From contig BROE01000025.1 in the NCBI GenBank assembly GCA_036571765.1, positions 3,352,414 through 3,416,413 on the forward strand: a stretch of DNA of 64,000 bases, in the 5' to 3' direction. The stretch is from Plecoglossus altivelis (taxonomy: Eukaryota > Chordata > Actinopteri > Osmeriformes > Plecoglossidae). Position 1 is the first letter of the stretch. Each line of letters begins with the position of its first letter. This document shows, in pieces, positions 35,101 to 45,642 of the stretch. The position numbers were made by a program, and so were the translations under genes. Below the pieces are notes generated by a model. It saw only the letters and a program-made list of their open reading frames with translations. It searched no databases and was not told the origin of the DNA.

Positions 35101-38100
35101 GTCGAGGCCGAAGCGGAGCCTCTCGTTCAGTCCGAGCCCCTGGCGGAGGCGGGAGAAAAGGCGCTCGCCGAGGCAGCCGCCGAGCCCGTTGTTGAGGCCG
35201 AGGCGGTGGCCGTTGTTGAGGCTGAGGCGGTGCCCGTTGTTGAAGTAGAACCCATCGTTGAGGCTGAGGCAGTGCCCGTCGTTGAGGCTGCGGCAGAAGA
35301 CATTGTTGAGGCTGAGGTCGTCACCCCGGAGGTCGTAGAGGCTGAACCCGAGCCCGTCGTTGAAGTTGAGGCAGCGCCTACCTCTGAGGCTGCGGTCGTC
35401 ACTGGGGCTGAAGGCGTGGCCGAGGCAGTCGCCGAGGCAGTCGCCGAGGCAGCGGCTGAGCCCATCGCTGAGACAGAGGTCGTCGTAGAAGCAGAGGCGG
35501 CCGAGGTCACGTCAGAGGAGACGCTCGCGGAGGCCGTGGCCGTCGAGGCCGAGGTGCCAGTTGAGACCCCGGTGGTCTCTGACGTCCCAGAGGTGCTCCA
35601 GCCCCAGCCGCTGCCCTTCCTCCTCCTCCTCTTCCTCCTCCTTTTTGCTGTCTGCACTGCTATGAAGATTACAAGCCTTTATCCACGCCCTCACTCTCTT
35701 GCTATGAATCTTATAAGCCTTTAGCCACGCCCTCACTCTCTTGCTATGGAGATTATAAGCCTTTAGCCACGCCCTCACACTCTTGCTATAAAGATTATAT
35801 ACCTTTACCCACGCCTTCACGCTCTTGCTCTGAAGAATCCCTAACTTCACCTACGCCTTTACGCTCTTGCTCTGAAGAATCCCTAACTTCACCTACGCCT
35901 TCACGCTCTCGCTATGAAGAGTATATACCTTTAGTCACGCCTTTGCACTCTTGCTAAGAAGAATCCTTAACGTCAATCACTTTTTTTGTTTTATTTGTTT
36001 GTTTTTGTCGCTATGTGTTTGCATGTAACAATAGTGCATGTCGTTTTCAATCGCCTTTCATTATTCACCACCTTTTATCACGATTTTTTCAAATGATGTT
36101 TGAGGTGCTAAAATTGCTTCCTGAAGTTTGTACAGTTGTGAGAATCATCTTGCTGAGGATTTCGGACAGGGTTTAACGATGGCTTTCACCTCCTATCAGG
36201 TCATACCTGCCCTGCCAGAAGCACCGGAGGAGATTCCAGTGGTAATTCCGTTTCTCGCAAACAAGACTTATACGCTACGCTGTCTATTATCTTATCTTGT
36301 CTTCCCTCTTAGTGCTTACCTATAGATTTAGTCAGACTATAGCTGAAGTAGAAAACTAAAATATGGATTTGTTGGTTTTGTGTTAGACGCTTTTACGTAA
36401 TACATCATATTGGGGATTTGAACCCATGACCCCTTGATCTGCAGTTACATGCTTTACTACTTCGCGATAACCATCCCCTAAATGCTAATAAATGATAGAT
36501 ATATAATAAATTACTATGAATATTGTTATTTTATCAGACAGAAAAATGGGTCATAGGAATAACTGATCTCCTTGCATGTCTGAGCCAAACATCTCCGGAA
36601 CCTTCCCTCAGGTGGCTGCAGTCATCTCAGAGGTGGAAGTTGAGCCGATGGATGCCCCCGTAGCTGAGCCCGCCCCCGTGGAGGTGAGACTCCTCCCACC
36701 TTCACCCGGAGGAAGGGAGGGAAGCACGGCAGGAGGGGGAGAAGCACCGTTTTTTTTAGAAAACAAACTCTTCCGTCCGCGTGTCACAGAATCTCTCTCT
36801 CTCTCCCTCTCTCCTCGCCAGGTCGCAGAAGTGGGCGTCGCTGACTGCGTGGCCGACGACTTTGTCATCACAGACTCTGCCCCTGTAGTGGAGGCGGCCA
36901 TGGCAGAGCCTGAGCTTTCTGTAATGGAGGAACAGGTGAGATGAGTCTCCCTCCCCCAAAAGCTCTGTTTCTTTTATTTGTACTTTCTCAGACCCTGTTC
37001 TGTCTCCAATATGCAAACCAGAACCTTGGTTTGTGGGTCAACATGCAGCCAGACCAGCGTCTTCGCTGTCCGGGGTGTGTCTTGTTCTGTTGTTCTCTCT
37101 CTCTCTTCTTCACTCTTTCTCTCTTTCTCGCTCTCTGTTGTCATAGGTGCCCGCTGTCACAGCTGATGCTCTCGACGCCCTATCAGAATCCCTGAACGAC
37201 ATCACACCCGCCCCTGAACCCGTTCCCATCATGGCCCACGAGGTCGTTGAGGTGAGCACCAGGGTGTTGTAGACCCAAACACCGCCCCCCCCCCCCCCCA
37301 ACACGCACACACACATCTAACTGGTCATCTGGTTGGTGTCAGGAGGCAGTGTGTGAGGAGGAACGGTTGACCAAGATGGGGGAGAGAGACGACAGTTTAC
37401 CTCCTGTACCTGTATTCCAGCCCTCTGATGAGGCCTTACTGGTCAGCACACGCGCATATGCCATCTATTCAGGCCCCCGCCCCAGCACAGACCCGCCTAA
37501 ACACTGTCAGCCTGCTCTCGGTTCCGTTTTCACAAGTACTCTAGCTGGTCACTGGACGCTAGGCAGGGCCCAGGATGTGTGTACGAGTTGGGGAAGGAGC
37601 CGTCTCGTAATGTTATCGTCGCCTCATTCCAGTGTTAAGTGGTCACCTGCATCCGGAGACCTATCCCCCCTCACTCCCCCCCCCTCCTCACAGATCCTAC
37701 TTTTTCAATCATCTTGGCATTTTCGATTTCCTTTTCAGCCGTTCAGAACTAATGCATGACTCGGGCCGACGGCCGCTCTCTCAGTCATGCAGTAATTCCC
37801 TCATGAAAATCTCTCCACATTTTCTCAAACGATCGGGGGAGGTTGTCCGCGCTCGACTTCCCCTTTCCCTCATTCTCCTTCCATCTCTCCTCTGGGGGCT
37901 GGTCGCCGTTTCCCCTTTTGTTCTACTTCTGGTGTCGCTCGGCTCGTCGTGTCGGGCGCCGCCGCGTCTCCTGGAGCCCCGCGTCCGGCCGGCCGTGAGG
38001 TTCGGCTGCCCTGATTGAAGTCTCTCCCCTCTTTTTTTCAGGCTAAACAGGAAGTTGAAGCCCAGCTGGACGTGCAGAAGGTGAGTTTGCGTGTGCTTGT

Positions 38101-38793
38101 GGGAGTCTCGCTCATCTGAAGCGTTTCCTCCCCCGCGTGGGGCATCTCCGGTGTCCCATCGGTCCCATACTGCTTGCAAAGGCGTATCAGGTTCCGTCTC
38201 ACCTCGCTTTGTCCTCCAGGACGCCATCGACGAGACGACCGCCCTGGACGCCCTATCGGGAGACTTCGCCGCCCCCCCTCAGCCAATCATCTCCGAGCTC
38301 CAGTGTCACTCGCTGACCTTGGTGGATCCCGTTCCGATCGCCTCCATGGTGAGGCTCTTCCCACCTCTCCCCTCCACCGATGAACTGTGATCTACGTTAG
38401 ATTCATCTAGCACACACTTTGATCTGAAGCGCCAAACAAATAGTGCACATGGTACATGACAGCTACAGTGCAAAGGAACCCCATCTTAGCTAACAGGCAC
38501 AGCGAACAACAGCTCACCTCACAGCTCACCAAAAGCGCGACAATGTAGCAGTGTACAGCAAAAATCATAAGTTATGACGACACACAACACGGACGCCCCA
38601 CGACACCACACACAATGGGAGTCTCTTCCCGAATGTTTATCAAACCACGTTGAACCATGTTTACCTTCACGGTTGTGGAAACTCGACCTCGTTCGTTCCG
38701 GCAGCACCCTAACAGTCTGTCTTTTTTTTGTAGGAAGTGGCCGAGGGCACCCTGAACGGCCACGTCACAGCAGAGGTGGTCATCGAGGGCTAG
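25927..38793 (+). CDS. cast: Calpastatin-like protein, single inhibitory domain with Pro/Val/Glu/Ala repeat region
   Basis: Probable inhibitor of the Ca2+-dependent proteases calpain-1/2. Thirteen coding exons: 25927-25971, 28292-28819, 34000-34047, 34754-34798, 35041-35592, 36200-36241, 36612-36683, 36822-36935, 37147-37251, 37343-37441, 38042-38080, 38220-38348 and 38734-38793, for 625 residues. All are whole-codon, phase 0. The N-terminus MPSKRKKNKRRMRRV is very basic. Exon 2 has AAPKAVPK-type then EVPxPVE repeats, and exon 5 has EAEAVPVVE repeats. Calpastatin signatures lie at the C-end. Subdomain A-like is ADALDALSESL, B-like is KMGERDDSLPP (family LGERDDTIPPEYR) and C-like is ETTALDALSGDF. 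The B motif lacks the YR following PP. Human calpastatin has four such units; I see one. Identity rests on A/B/C order plus RIOK2 linkage. The donors after 35592 (GTGCTC) and 37441 (GTCAGC) are weak. Confidence 0.8.
27768..27812. repeat. Four tandem copies of GTGATTATAAC
   Basis: Perfect 11-bp unit repeated about four times in the first cast intron; no function visible. Confidence 0.85.
29401..29464 (+). repeat. tRNA-Cys-derived SINE head (degenerate)
   Basis: GAGCTCGGCGGTTAGAGC resembles an A-box/D-arm, TCTGACTGCAGATCAAGAGG is almost the tRNA-Cys(GCA) anticodon arm, and GGTTCAAAGCC is a B-box. There is no matching acceptor stem, so it is a SINE or pseudo-tRNA. It lies in a cast intron. Confidence 0.65.
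29851..30409. other. Assembly gap (559 N)
   Basis: Undetermined bases inside a cast intron. Both edges are C homopolymers or C-rich, which suggests a sequencing failure in a C/G-rich repeat. An exon could be hidden here, so the cast exon list between 28819 and 30759 may be incomplete. Confidence 0.99.
30759..30833 (+). CDS. cast: Alternative first coding exon of cast
   Basis: An ATG in good context (GCCAAAATGG) opens a 25-codon frame starting MGLIFSWLRGQRDE and ending VETQ. It stops exactly at CAG|GTGAGC, a strong donor in phase 0, which would join in frame to the next cast exon at 34000. No acceptor or polypyrimidine tract lies just before it, so it looks like a first exon with its own promoter rather than an internal one. 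The G2 and S6 residues fit the N-myristoylation pattern (M-G-x-x-x-S/T). Known: mammalian calpastatin has an intronic promoter giving a testis form that begins MGQFLSS and is myristoylated. Resulting protein here: about 459 residues without the basic exon 1 and the exon 2 repeats. Use as a start is inferred. Confidence 0.6.
32781..33620. repeat. Tandem segmental duplication, offset 455 bp, in cast intron
   Basis: Bases 32781-32952 recur without a mismatch that I can see at 33236-33407. The downstream part (GCAGCTTGCCCT..., GCGTTACTACCCGTTGTGTAACC) also recurs (about 33053-33130 and 33505-33600) with a more diverged middle made of GGGAGA repeats. The copied block is GC-rich and CpG-containing, with an ACATGGCCGCC motif. 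Confidence 0.9.
35664..35965. repeat. Tandem repeat, 42-bp unit, seven copies, in cast intron
   Basis: Seven copies plus a partial of a unit centred on CCTTTA(G/T)CCACGCC(C/T)TCAC and CTCTTGCTATGAAGA, immediately after the large repeat exon (ends 35592). As 42 is divisible by three, the minus strand stays open with a 14-residue SKRVRAWLKAYNLH-type repeat; I treat this as chance. Confidence 0.9.
36411..36479 (-). repeat. tRNA-Cys-like SINE/pseudo-tRNA (minus strand)
   Basis: On the minus strand it reads AACTGCAGATCAAGGGGTC, then GGGTTCAAATCCCC (B-box). The anticodon arm is tRNA-Cys-like; the D-arm is degraded. Lies in a cast intron. Confidence 0.6.
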
Positions 38794-38801
38794 GTTGCTA
38801 G

Positions 38802-39327
38802 GTAAGCTACCAGTACCTGTGAACTGGGCCGCTGGCAGACTGCTGAAACGCCTTTGAGTTGTATGTCTGAGGTGATGGATGACAGCGGGGCAGTACGAAG
38901 GTCGATACCATGTTTCTGAGGCACGAGAGAGACACAGAAAGAGAGAGAGACAGAGACACAGAGAGAGAGACAGAGACACACAGAGAGAGAGACAGAGACA
39001 CAGAGAGAGAGACAGAGACACAGAGAGACAGACAGAGACACAGAGAGAGACAGAGACACAGTGAGAGAGACAGAGACACGGAGAGAGAGACAGAGACACA
39101 GAGAGAGAGAGACAGAGACACAGAGAGAGAGACAGAGACACAGAGAGAGAGACAGAGACACAGAGAGAGACAGAGATTCAGAGAGAGAAAGAGACAGAGA
39201 GAACGAGAGAGAGACAGTGACACAGAGAGAGAGAGAGAGACAGAGAGAGACACACAGAAAGAGAGACAGAGATTCAGAGAGATGTTTGTGGTGTTCGACT
39301 CTAACCACGTTCCCTCTGTCTCTTTCA
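38802..39327 (+). other. Intron in the cast 3' UTR, filled with GAGACAGAGACACA repeat
   Basis: Nine bases after the cast TAG stop there is a strong donor (TAG|GTAAGC), and CTCTTTCAG|GGG at 39318-39330 is a good acceptor. Most of the inferred intron (38925-39285) is a (GAGAGACAGAGACACA)n array that is open in several frames on both strands but is not coding. A junction this close to the stop should not trigger nonsense-mediated decay. Confidence 0.65.
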
Positions 39328-40197
39328 GGGGTCTTCAGTCAGTACAAAACTGACCTGCGCCTAACAGGAAAAACAAACCAGAACTTCCTTTTTTTCCAAT
39401 GTATTTTTTATTTTTTTAGGGCTCAAAAGGGACCGCTGGGAAACTGAATGGACATCAACACTTCAAAGTGCCTTTCCTGCTTGGTTTGTCCCCTAAAGAA
39501 ATCACAACAAACATGTTCTTGATGCCACTTCAAGGCAGAGGATAGACAGTATTGGATGACAAATTATGGCTCATTTCATCGATTTTTTCTGTATCCCAAA
39601 TGGATGAATTTGCATCGGATGTCAATTTGCATACGTTATGGATCAACACCGTAGAATTCATGAATGTGGCTATAGTTTGTTTCTTTTGGACCATGTTTGT
39701 AGGGTAGGGAGGGATATTTCATTGTGTTTGATATTTGAATCCAGTTTTTCTAGTTGGTCTCCCATCCTGAGGGGGCACGATTAGAGACCGGGCCACGCCC
39801 CTGCCCCCTGACCCCCTTCTCCCTAATGTGGTGCCATTTTCTTAAAGGGATAGTCCGTAACAGCCAAACTCTCCTTTAAGGTTCATTGTATTCAGTCCCT
39901 TTGAGTGTCAGGCCAGGTGGTAGGGCGACACCTCAATCTCCTCGGCCAATCACAGGCTCCAAGCTCAGCTAGCTCTTGACGTTTCGACAGACGCAGGTCA
40001 AACGTGCCCCTGAGGAAAAGGAGGAGGGCCGAGTAGAAAGTCCTATTTTAGTTCTTTTAGTTTTTTTTTTTTCCTCTTTTCTAATTGTTTTGTATAGACC
40101 ATACCATGTGGTACAATGCGGTTTATGCGCTCGCGGTCCGTGGCGTGGTTGAAAGACCTCGCTAGGGGCCGGGCAGATGGAGTTGGATTGACTTTTG

Positions 40198-40203
40198 AAT
40201 AAA
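40198..40203 (+). terminator. cast polyadenylation signal
   Basis: AATAAA about 870 bases into the last exon. A second AATAAA lies at 40402-40407, so two ends are possible. Confidence 0.65.
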
Positions 40204-41151
40204 GATGTCACTGAACCGTGACTCATGAATCATGTTGTCTTGTCATAACTGGTCTCAGCAGTCTCCTGTTCTTCAGCTAGGAGGAGTAGAGACGTCGACC
40301 CATTGCATAAACCCTCCACTCACCTTCCCTGACAAAACCTCCCTTTTATTGTCTCCCGCTTTCTGTACGTTTTTTTTTTATGTGTGTGTGTGTCACTTTT
40401 GAATAAAAATTGACTAAATCTGAGGAAAACCTGCCCATCTTATGAATGGGTATGTTTCATCGCCGACGCGAGGTTCGTCGAAAACGTAGCGCGACGAAAT
40501 GACGTTCGAGTAGAAAACAAATGCCGTCAAAATACCCACACGCGACTTCAGGTTTCGTATCATTTCCATTTTATTGCATAGATATCAACAGCGGGAATCT
40601 CACAGCCCGATCCAGGGAAATCCCATGAGATGCACAGAAATGCAGACTAACATCGTGTACGTACACGTATAAGACGGAAATGGACGTGCGTTGTTGGAGA
40701 CCAGGTTGCCGGTCCCTCTCAAATCTCCCCCCCCCTCCCTCCCCTTGCCGCGTGCTGTAAATCACTTTAGATAGCAGCGTCTGCAAAATCAATACGTGGC
40801 AAGAAACAGCCAAGCTTTTTTTCCCCAAATGCTGCCAGAACATTGATTCATAGGTCGATGCGTACTTGACAACGGCAGGAAATCTTAGAAAGCGCAACTT
40901 TGGAGTGGACAAAGTAGTGAAAGGAAATATTCCGTCGGTTCCCTTAAAAGCCAACAATGACATCCCATAGCTGCTAGTCAGGCTACTCTCTATCTCTCTC
41001 TCTCTCTCCAACCGATACTTCTACAGAAAGCATGGTCGAGCACACCCCATCTACATAAGGACACTTCATCAATAATATATTACTTTGATCAGCCATTCCC
41101 GACCATGTTGCATTTCTTATCGGAGACCCATGCTCAGGTGATAAAATAGGA

Positions 41152-41157
41152 TTTATT
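41152..41157 (-). terminator. ostf1 polyadenylation signal candidate (minus strand)
   Basis: Plus-strand TTTATT 118 bases past the ostf1 stop. Another lies at 40570-40575, which would give a longer 3' UTR converging on the cast 3' end. Confidence 0.5.
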
Positions 41158-41269
41158 TGGAATGTATCCCCTCCCTCCCCTCCCCTCCCCCCCACCCACC
41201 CCTTTAGTTATTCATCACCGCCCTGATGGAGGTTGTTGTTGCTGTGCCGCGGCGCCTGGGCCCCGCGTC

Positions 41270-44200
41270 TTAGTCCGAGTCTTCGTCGTCGAGGTACTCC
41301 TCCGCGTTGCTGTGCGTCCGTGTGATGTCTGCAACCACACAGACAGGCGATTAATAGGGGGGAAGCAACAGCGGTGGGAGCCCTGGCCCCTCTACACAGA
41401 ACACAACTCCCTGAAACAGCTACACCGAGCATCAACTCCCACAGATGAAGTTGGTGCTACCTGTCGTCCGTCACAAGTCAAACATTGAATCATTTCTGGG
41501 GGATCATTTTGATTCAAAAATCAGGATTATATGTGAACTGACTACACGGACAATATTGTGTGAGCGTTGAACTCGATTAGGTCCAACGTGCTAGGGAGTG
41601 ATGTTGGAACGCTGTGTGGATGTGTTGGAGGTGGTGCAAGGGTGCCCCCTGCTGGCCGAAGGGACTTACTGCCTCCCAGCTTCCTCTTGAGGAGGGAGGC
41701 ACACTGGGCGTTAGTGGCCATCTCCAGGGCCAGCTTCTTCTCGTTGTTCAAGATGTCCGTCCTCGCGTCTGAAACGCACGAGCAGACGACTGAGCGCGCC
41801 CTCTCACGTACTCGCTCTAAAAGACGTTGCTCAAAAACATGTCACGCCCACTCTCGGTTTCATACACACGCACACACGCACACACGCGAGGGCAGAAGTG
41901 GGGGTCGGGAGGTCGTACTTTTGTTCAGCAGCATCTCCACGATGTCGGAGTAGCCCTTCCAGGCGGCCGCGTGGAGAGAAGTGTCTCCCAGCTTGTTCTG
42001 GAACGCAGCACACAACTCCAGCAGGTCAGTCACATGCTTCACCACCATCATCATCATCATCATCATCATCACTACCACCATCATCATCACCACCCCCGCC
42101 ATCCTCACTATCCCCATCACTGCTATCATCAGCTCCGTCACCACCGCCGCCATCATCATCATCAACCTCCCCCCTTGAAAATGCAAGAAAACTGAAGGCC
42201 TCTCTCACCTGCTGATTCAGTTCCACATTGGCCTGGCTAAGCAAGACCTCCACCACATCTGAGAGACAAAACAAACGCACCCCTTCGGTTAGCTTTGCGT
42301 TAACAGGTCCTCCGCATGGTCCAGTAATGAGGACTCAGGTGGAAGATGACTAGAAGGGCAATAGTAAGAGTGCTTTTGATTTGGTTACCTCTGTGTCCTC
42401 CGTGGCACGCCCAGTAGAGGGCGGTGTTTCCAGCCTTGTCCAGCCCGTTGATGCCCACTTTGTTGTCTAGACACTCCCGCAGCCAGCTCAGGTTACCTGT
42501 GTGACACACACACACACACATATATTCATATGTGAACAAACTGAAATAACAGAGGTGGTACCAGTTCAGATGGAGAATCACAGCTGGCGGCATCACTGAG
42601 TGGCCTGTCTGTTCTCTCCCAGGCCTGTGAACGCTTGGGGGGCAGATCCAGGACCAGGACAAGCACCAGGACATGACCAAGCCCCAGGACCAGGACATGA
42701 CCAAGCCCCAGGACCAGGACCAGGACAAGCACCAGGACAGGACCAAGCCCCAGGACCAGGACAAGCACCAGGACAGGACCAAGCCCCAGGACAGGACCAA
42801 GCCCCAGGACCAGGAGCAGGACCAAGCCCCAGGAGCAGGACCAAGCCCCAGGACCAGGACCAAGCCCCAGGACCAAGCCCCAGGACCGGGAGCGGGACTG
42901 GGACCAGAACTGGACCAAGCTCCAGGACCGGGACAAGCACCAGCCCCAGGACCGGGACCAGGAGCGGGACCAGGACCAGGAAGTCTCCTCGTCCACTCAC
43001 CTCGTTTGGCCGCCTCGTGCATCGGGTTGTCGATTGATTCTGCTTGCTCAGCCACTGAGGGGAAGGAGGAAGTCAGAGAATGCAAACGATTACAAAACCA
43101 AACCAGAACTTGAATAAAATCCTTAGTCATCGATAACCCCCTAGTCCACAAAAACCCACAACAAAACCATGACTACAACAAGTGTCCATGGTGACGGCCT
43201 TGATTTACCGTAGTTGCTTGGGATGAGCCCGGTCCGTCCTCGACAGGTCCCCTTCCACCAATTGCTGTCACTCTGAGGATGACAGACAGGCAGTGAGAGC
43301 CAATGGCTAAGCAGCAGTCATCCAGGGCCGTGAATGCAAGAGGAAACAGAAGCTGAGGAGAGGCGGCGCATCGAGGAGAGAGACAGAGAGAACGAGAGAG
43401 ACATGGACAGAGAGAACGACAGAGACATGGACAGAGAGAGAGAGACAGGCAGACAGACAGAGAGAGAACGAGAACGAGAGCGTCAGCCCAAAAGGAGAAG
43501 GCAGATGTTGAAATCAAGCAAACGACAGGAAAATGATGGACGGAGCGAGTGGGAGATGACAGGAACAGGGGGGAGGCTGAAGCCAAAGACGACTCACCGT
43601 GTCAGAGATGTACAGTATGTCTCCCTCTTCAAAGTACAGCTCGTCAGGCTATAAAGAAGACGAGAAGCCACACAGTTAACATGGCACGAGGTGGGATCAC
43701 AGCATGACATCTTCAGGGTACTTCTAAGCCCCCCCCCTCCCCTAAACTAAGAGTTTGCAAGCGTTCATGATCACCAGCGACAAAAAGCCCCACTTACGGT
43801 TCGAGGGTCAAACGTGAACATAGCCCGGAACACTTTGACCTGACCTGGGGAAATAACAGAGCAACAACATTTTATTTTTCTTTACTTCCTTTCAACCTGT
43901 ACAACAGGATGTAACCTCCCTCCCTCCCTCGACGGGGGCCGGCCCTAAAGCACATCCCCAGGCTGAGGCCTGGTAAGCCAGATGGTCTTGCCTGGCCGGG
44001 CCTGGTCTGGTACTCTATCACGGAGATGAACCAGCTCAGAGTCACTGAGGAAACAGGCGTCTGAGAGACCTCTATGTGTTCTGATTCTCCACTCATGTTT
44101 CTCCTACATCATTATGACTCTTGTTATTATTAATATCACTGACCGTGTCGGTTGAACCAGATCAGCCATAGTAGGCTGTGGCCATTCGACAGCACACACA

Positions 44201-45292
44201 CTGTCTCAATGTTTCAGTGAAACAAGCCGAGCTCTGTCAGGCTTAGGGGGCGTCAGCGTGAATGTGCTGAGCGAAACAGGTCCAGTCCTGCCTCACTGAA
44301 AGAAAGAGACTTGCACTGACTGGCATGTCTAACACAAAGAGACTGTGAAGGAAAAAAAAAAAAAAAAAGGAAAAAATAGCTTGTGCCATCCCACACACCG
44401 TCAACTACAAACTAATATAAACAAAGTGATGATGGATTATATTGACGTAAACAAGGTCGATCGTATCATTCGGTATTATCTGTGGTATTCAGCCACGAAT
44501 GAACGGAGCGTGTCCCTTTTCCTACAACGCTAATGGCAACGTTTGGGTTTCTCATGGTGAAGCCATTTCATCGAGGCTCGCTGTACCAGGTATTCTAACG
44601 ACCGAATGCACAGCACCTGTACAATGTCTGTGCATGAACATACAGGCCATTCTGACAGTTGGAGGTTGTCCGAACCTCCCTCCTCGACTTCCTGTTCTAA
44701 ACCCAGTTACAACACCACCATTCACACAGGCAGCTTGACTAGAAAGCTTGCACATAGTTTGTCTGAGTTATGTTCTATGAAGCAGGCATGGGCAGATTGT
44801 GCTAGACTGGAGTTGCTCGTTTTTTATCCGTAGATCATCCGTTTTGAATGGACGACCAAAACATTTGCACAGAAGAGTCGGGGAAAGGGGAAGTCATAAA
44901 ACAGTCACTGTTTTCGGCAGCCCCGATCGAAATATTTTTTTTTACTTATGCAACCTTGCACATTCTCAAACTAATAACGATGCCTATCGACTTTAAGTAA
45001 CTGAACAAAATTGTTCGTTTCACTGCATACGTTTCATGAGCGGAGTTGGTCCGCACAATCGTCAACCATTACAGCAGGCTTAAGCTCATCGGTCTGCAAA
45101 CTGCTCAGCTAGTTTCCAAAAGTTAGCTATTGAATACACTTGCTAGCTAACAGTTGGCTAACTTGCTAGCTAGGTGTGTTTCACTTGATGAACTGCAATG
45201 GTATTTTATTCCGTGGCGCAATGATTTCAAATAGCGAGCGAATCAATGTTACGCTTACCTGGCTTGGCAGGTTTAGGAGGAGGCTTAGACAT
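41270..45292 (-). CDS. ostf1: Osteoclast-stimulating factor 1 (SH3-ankyrin adaptor)
   Basis: A small cytoplasmic adaptor linked to Src-family signalling and osteoclast activation. Ten coding exons, high to low: 45259-45292, 43798-43844, 43598-43648, 43209-43272, 43001-43054, 42389-42496, 42209-42258, 41919-41997, 41670-41768 and 41270-41328. All phases match; the product is 214 residues, the same as human OSTF1. Starts MSKPPPKPAKPG. The SH3 domain (about residues 13-70) shows FRAMFTFDP, DELYFEEGDILYI, NWWKGTCRGRTGLIPSNYV. Ankyrin repeats follow: NPMHEAAKRGNLSWLREC, DKAGNTALYWACHGGHRDVV and LGDTSLHAAAWKGYSDIVEM. The acidic tail is EEYLDDEDSD. Its start faces nmrk1 350 bases away, so the two probably share a promoter; OSTF1 and NMRK1 are neighbours in human 9q21. 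Introns carry CAT-triplet and CCAGGA repeats. Confidence 0.97.
42037..42165. repeat. (CAT)n/(CAC)n trinucleotide repeat in ostf1 intron
   Basis: CATCAT runs then CACCATCATCACC-type variants just upstream of exon 41919-41997. Open frames of Asp/Met or His/Ser are repeat artefacts. Confidence 0.9.
42650..42985. repeat. Minisatellite of CCAGGACCAGGACAAGCCCC type in ostf1 intron
   Basis: Nested 6-, 12- and 18-base units of CCAGGA, ACCAAGCC and CAAGCA. Because units are multiples of three, frames on both strands stay open for about 140 codons (Pro/Gly/Gln or Trp/Ser/Leu). Neither is coding: the array lies between ostf1 exons 42389-42496 and 43001-43054. Confidence 0.92.
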
Positions 45293-45642
45293 GATCGGAT
45301 TTGCGACGAGGAAGAATGATAAGTCTTGTTCTTTAATAGTCGATTGATAAATGCTTCTGTCTCACTTCCAATGAGGAAATAGTCGAAACACCGAGATACA
45401 CCCCTGCTGAAGTGTACGCGGAAAACTAGGAGTGCGCATGTCATAGTCGACTTTGCAATCAAATGAAACAACCCAGAGCCATTGAAAAAGATGTCTCTCA
45501 AGCAAGCTAAATAGTTTAGTAGTGCAACAGTGAGCACACATCAAAACCCGCAAACACTTTGTGCGTCTTTGTAAAAGCGTATAACAGATCAGCGTTCTTA
45601 GCTCAACGTGCCAAAAGATCTTGACCCCTACAAGGTTCAAAC
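45293..45642. promoter_or_regulatory. Bidirectional promoter region ostf1/nmrk1
   Basis: Only 350 bases separate the two divergent ATGs, so both 5' UTRs and core promoters must fit here. No TATA box or CpG island is evident. Confidence 0.6.

Noticed and set aside
35127..35657. 176-residue Ala/Ser/Thr frame on the minus strand
   Set aside because: Antisense of the EAEAVPVVE repeat exon.
38572..39447. Ser/Leu/Cys-rich and Arg/Glu-rich frames on both strands
   Set aside because: Products of the GACAGAGACACA array inside the inferred cast 3' UTR intron.
41827..42195. His-rich protein from (CAT)n
   Set aside because: Trinucleotide repeat in an ostf1 intron.
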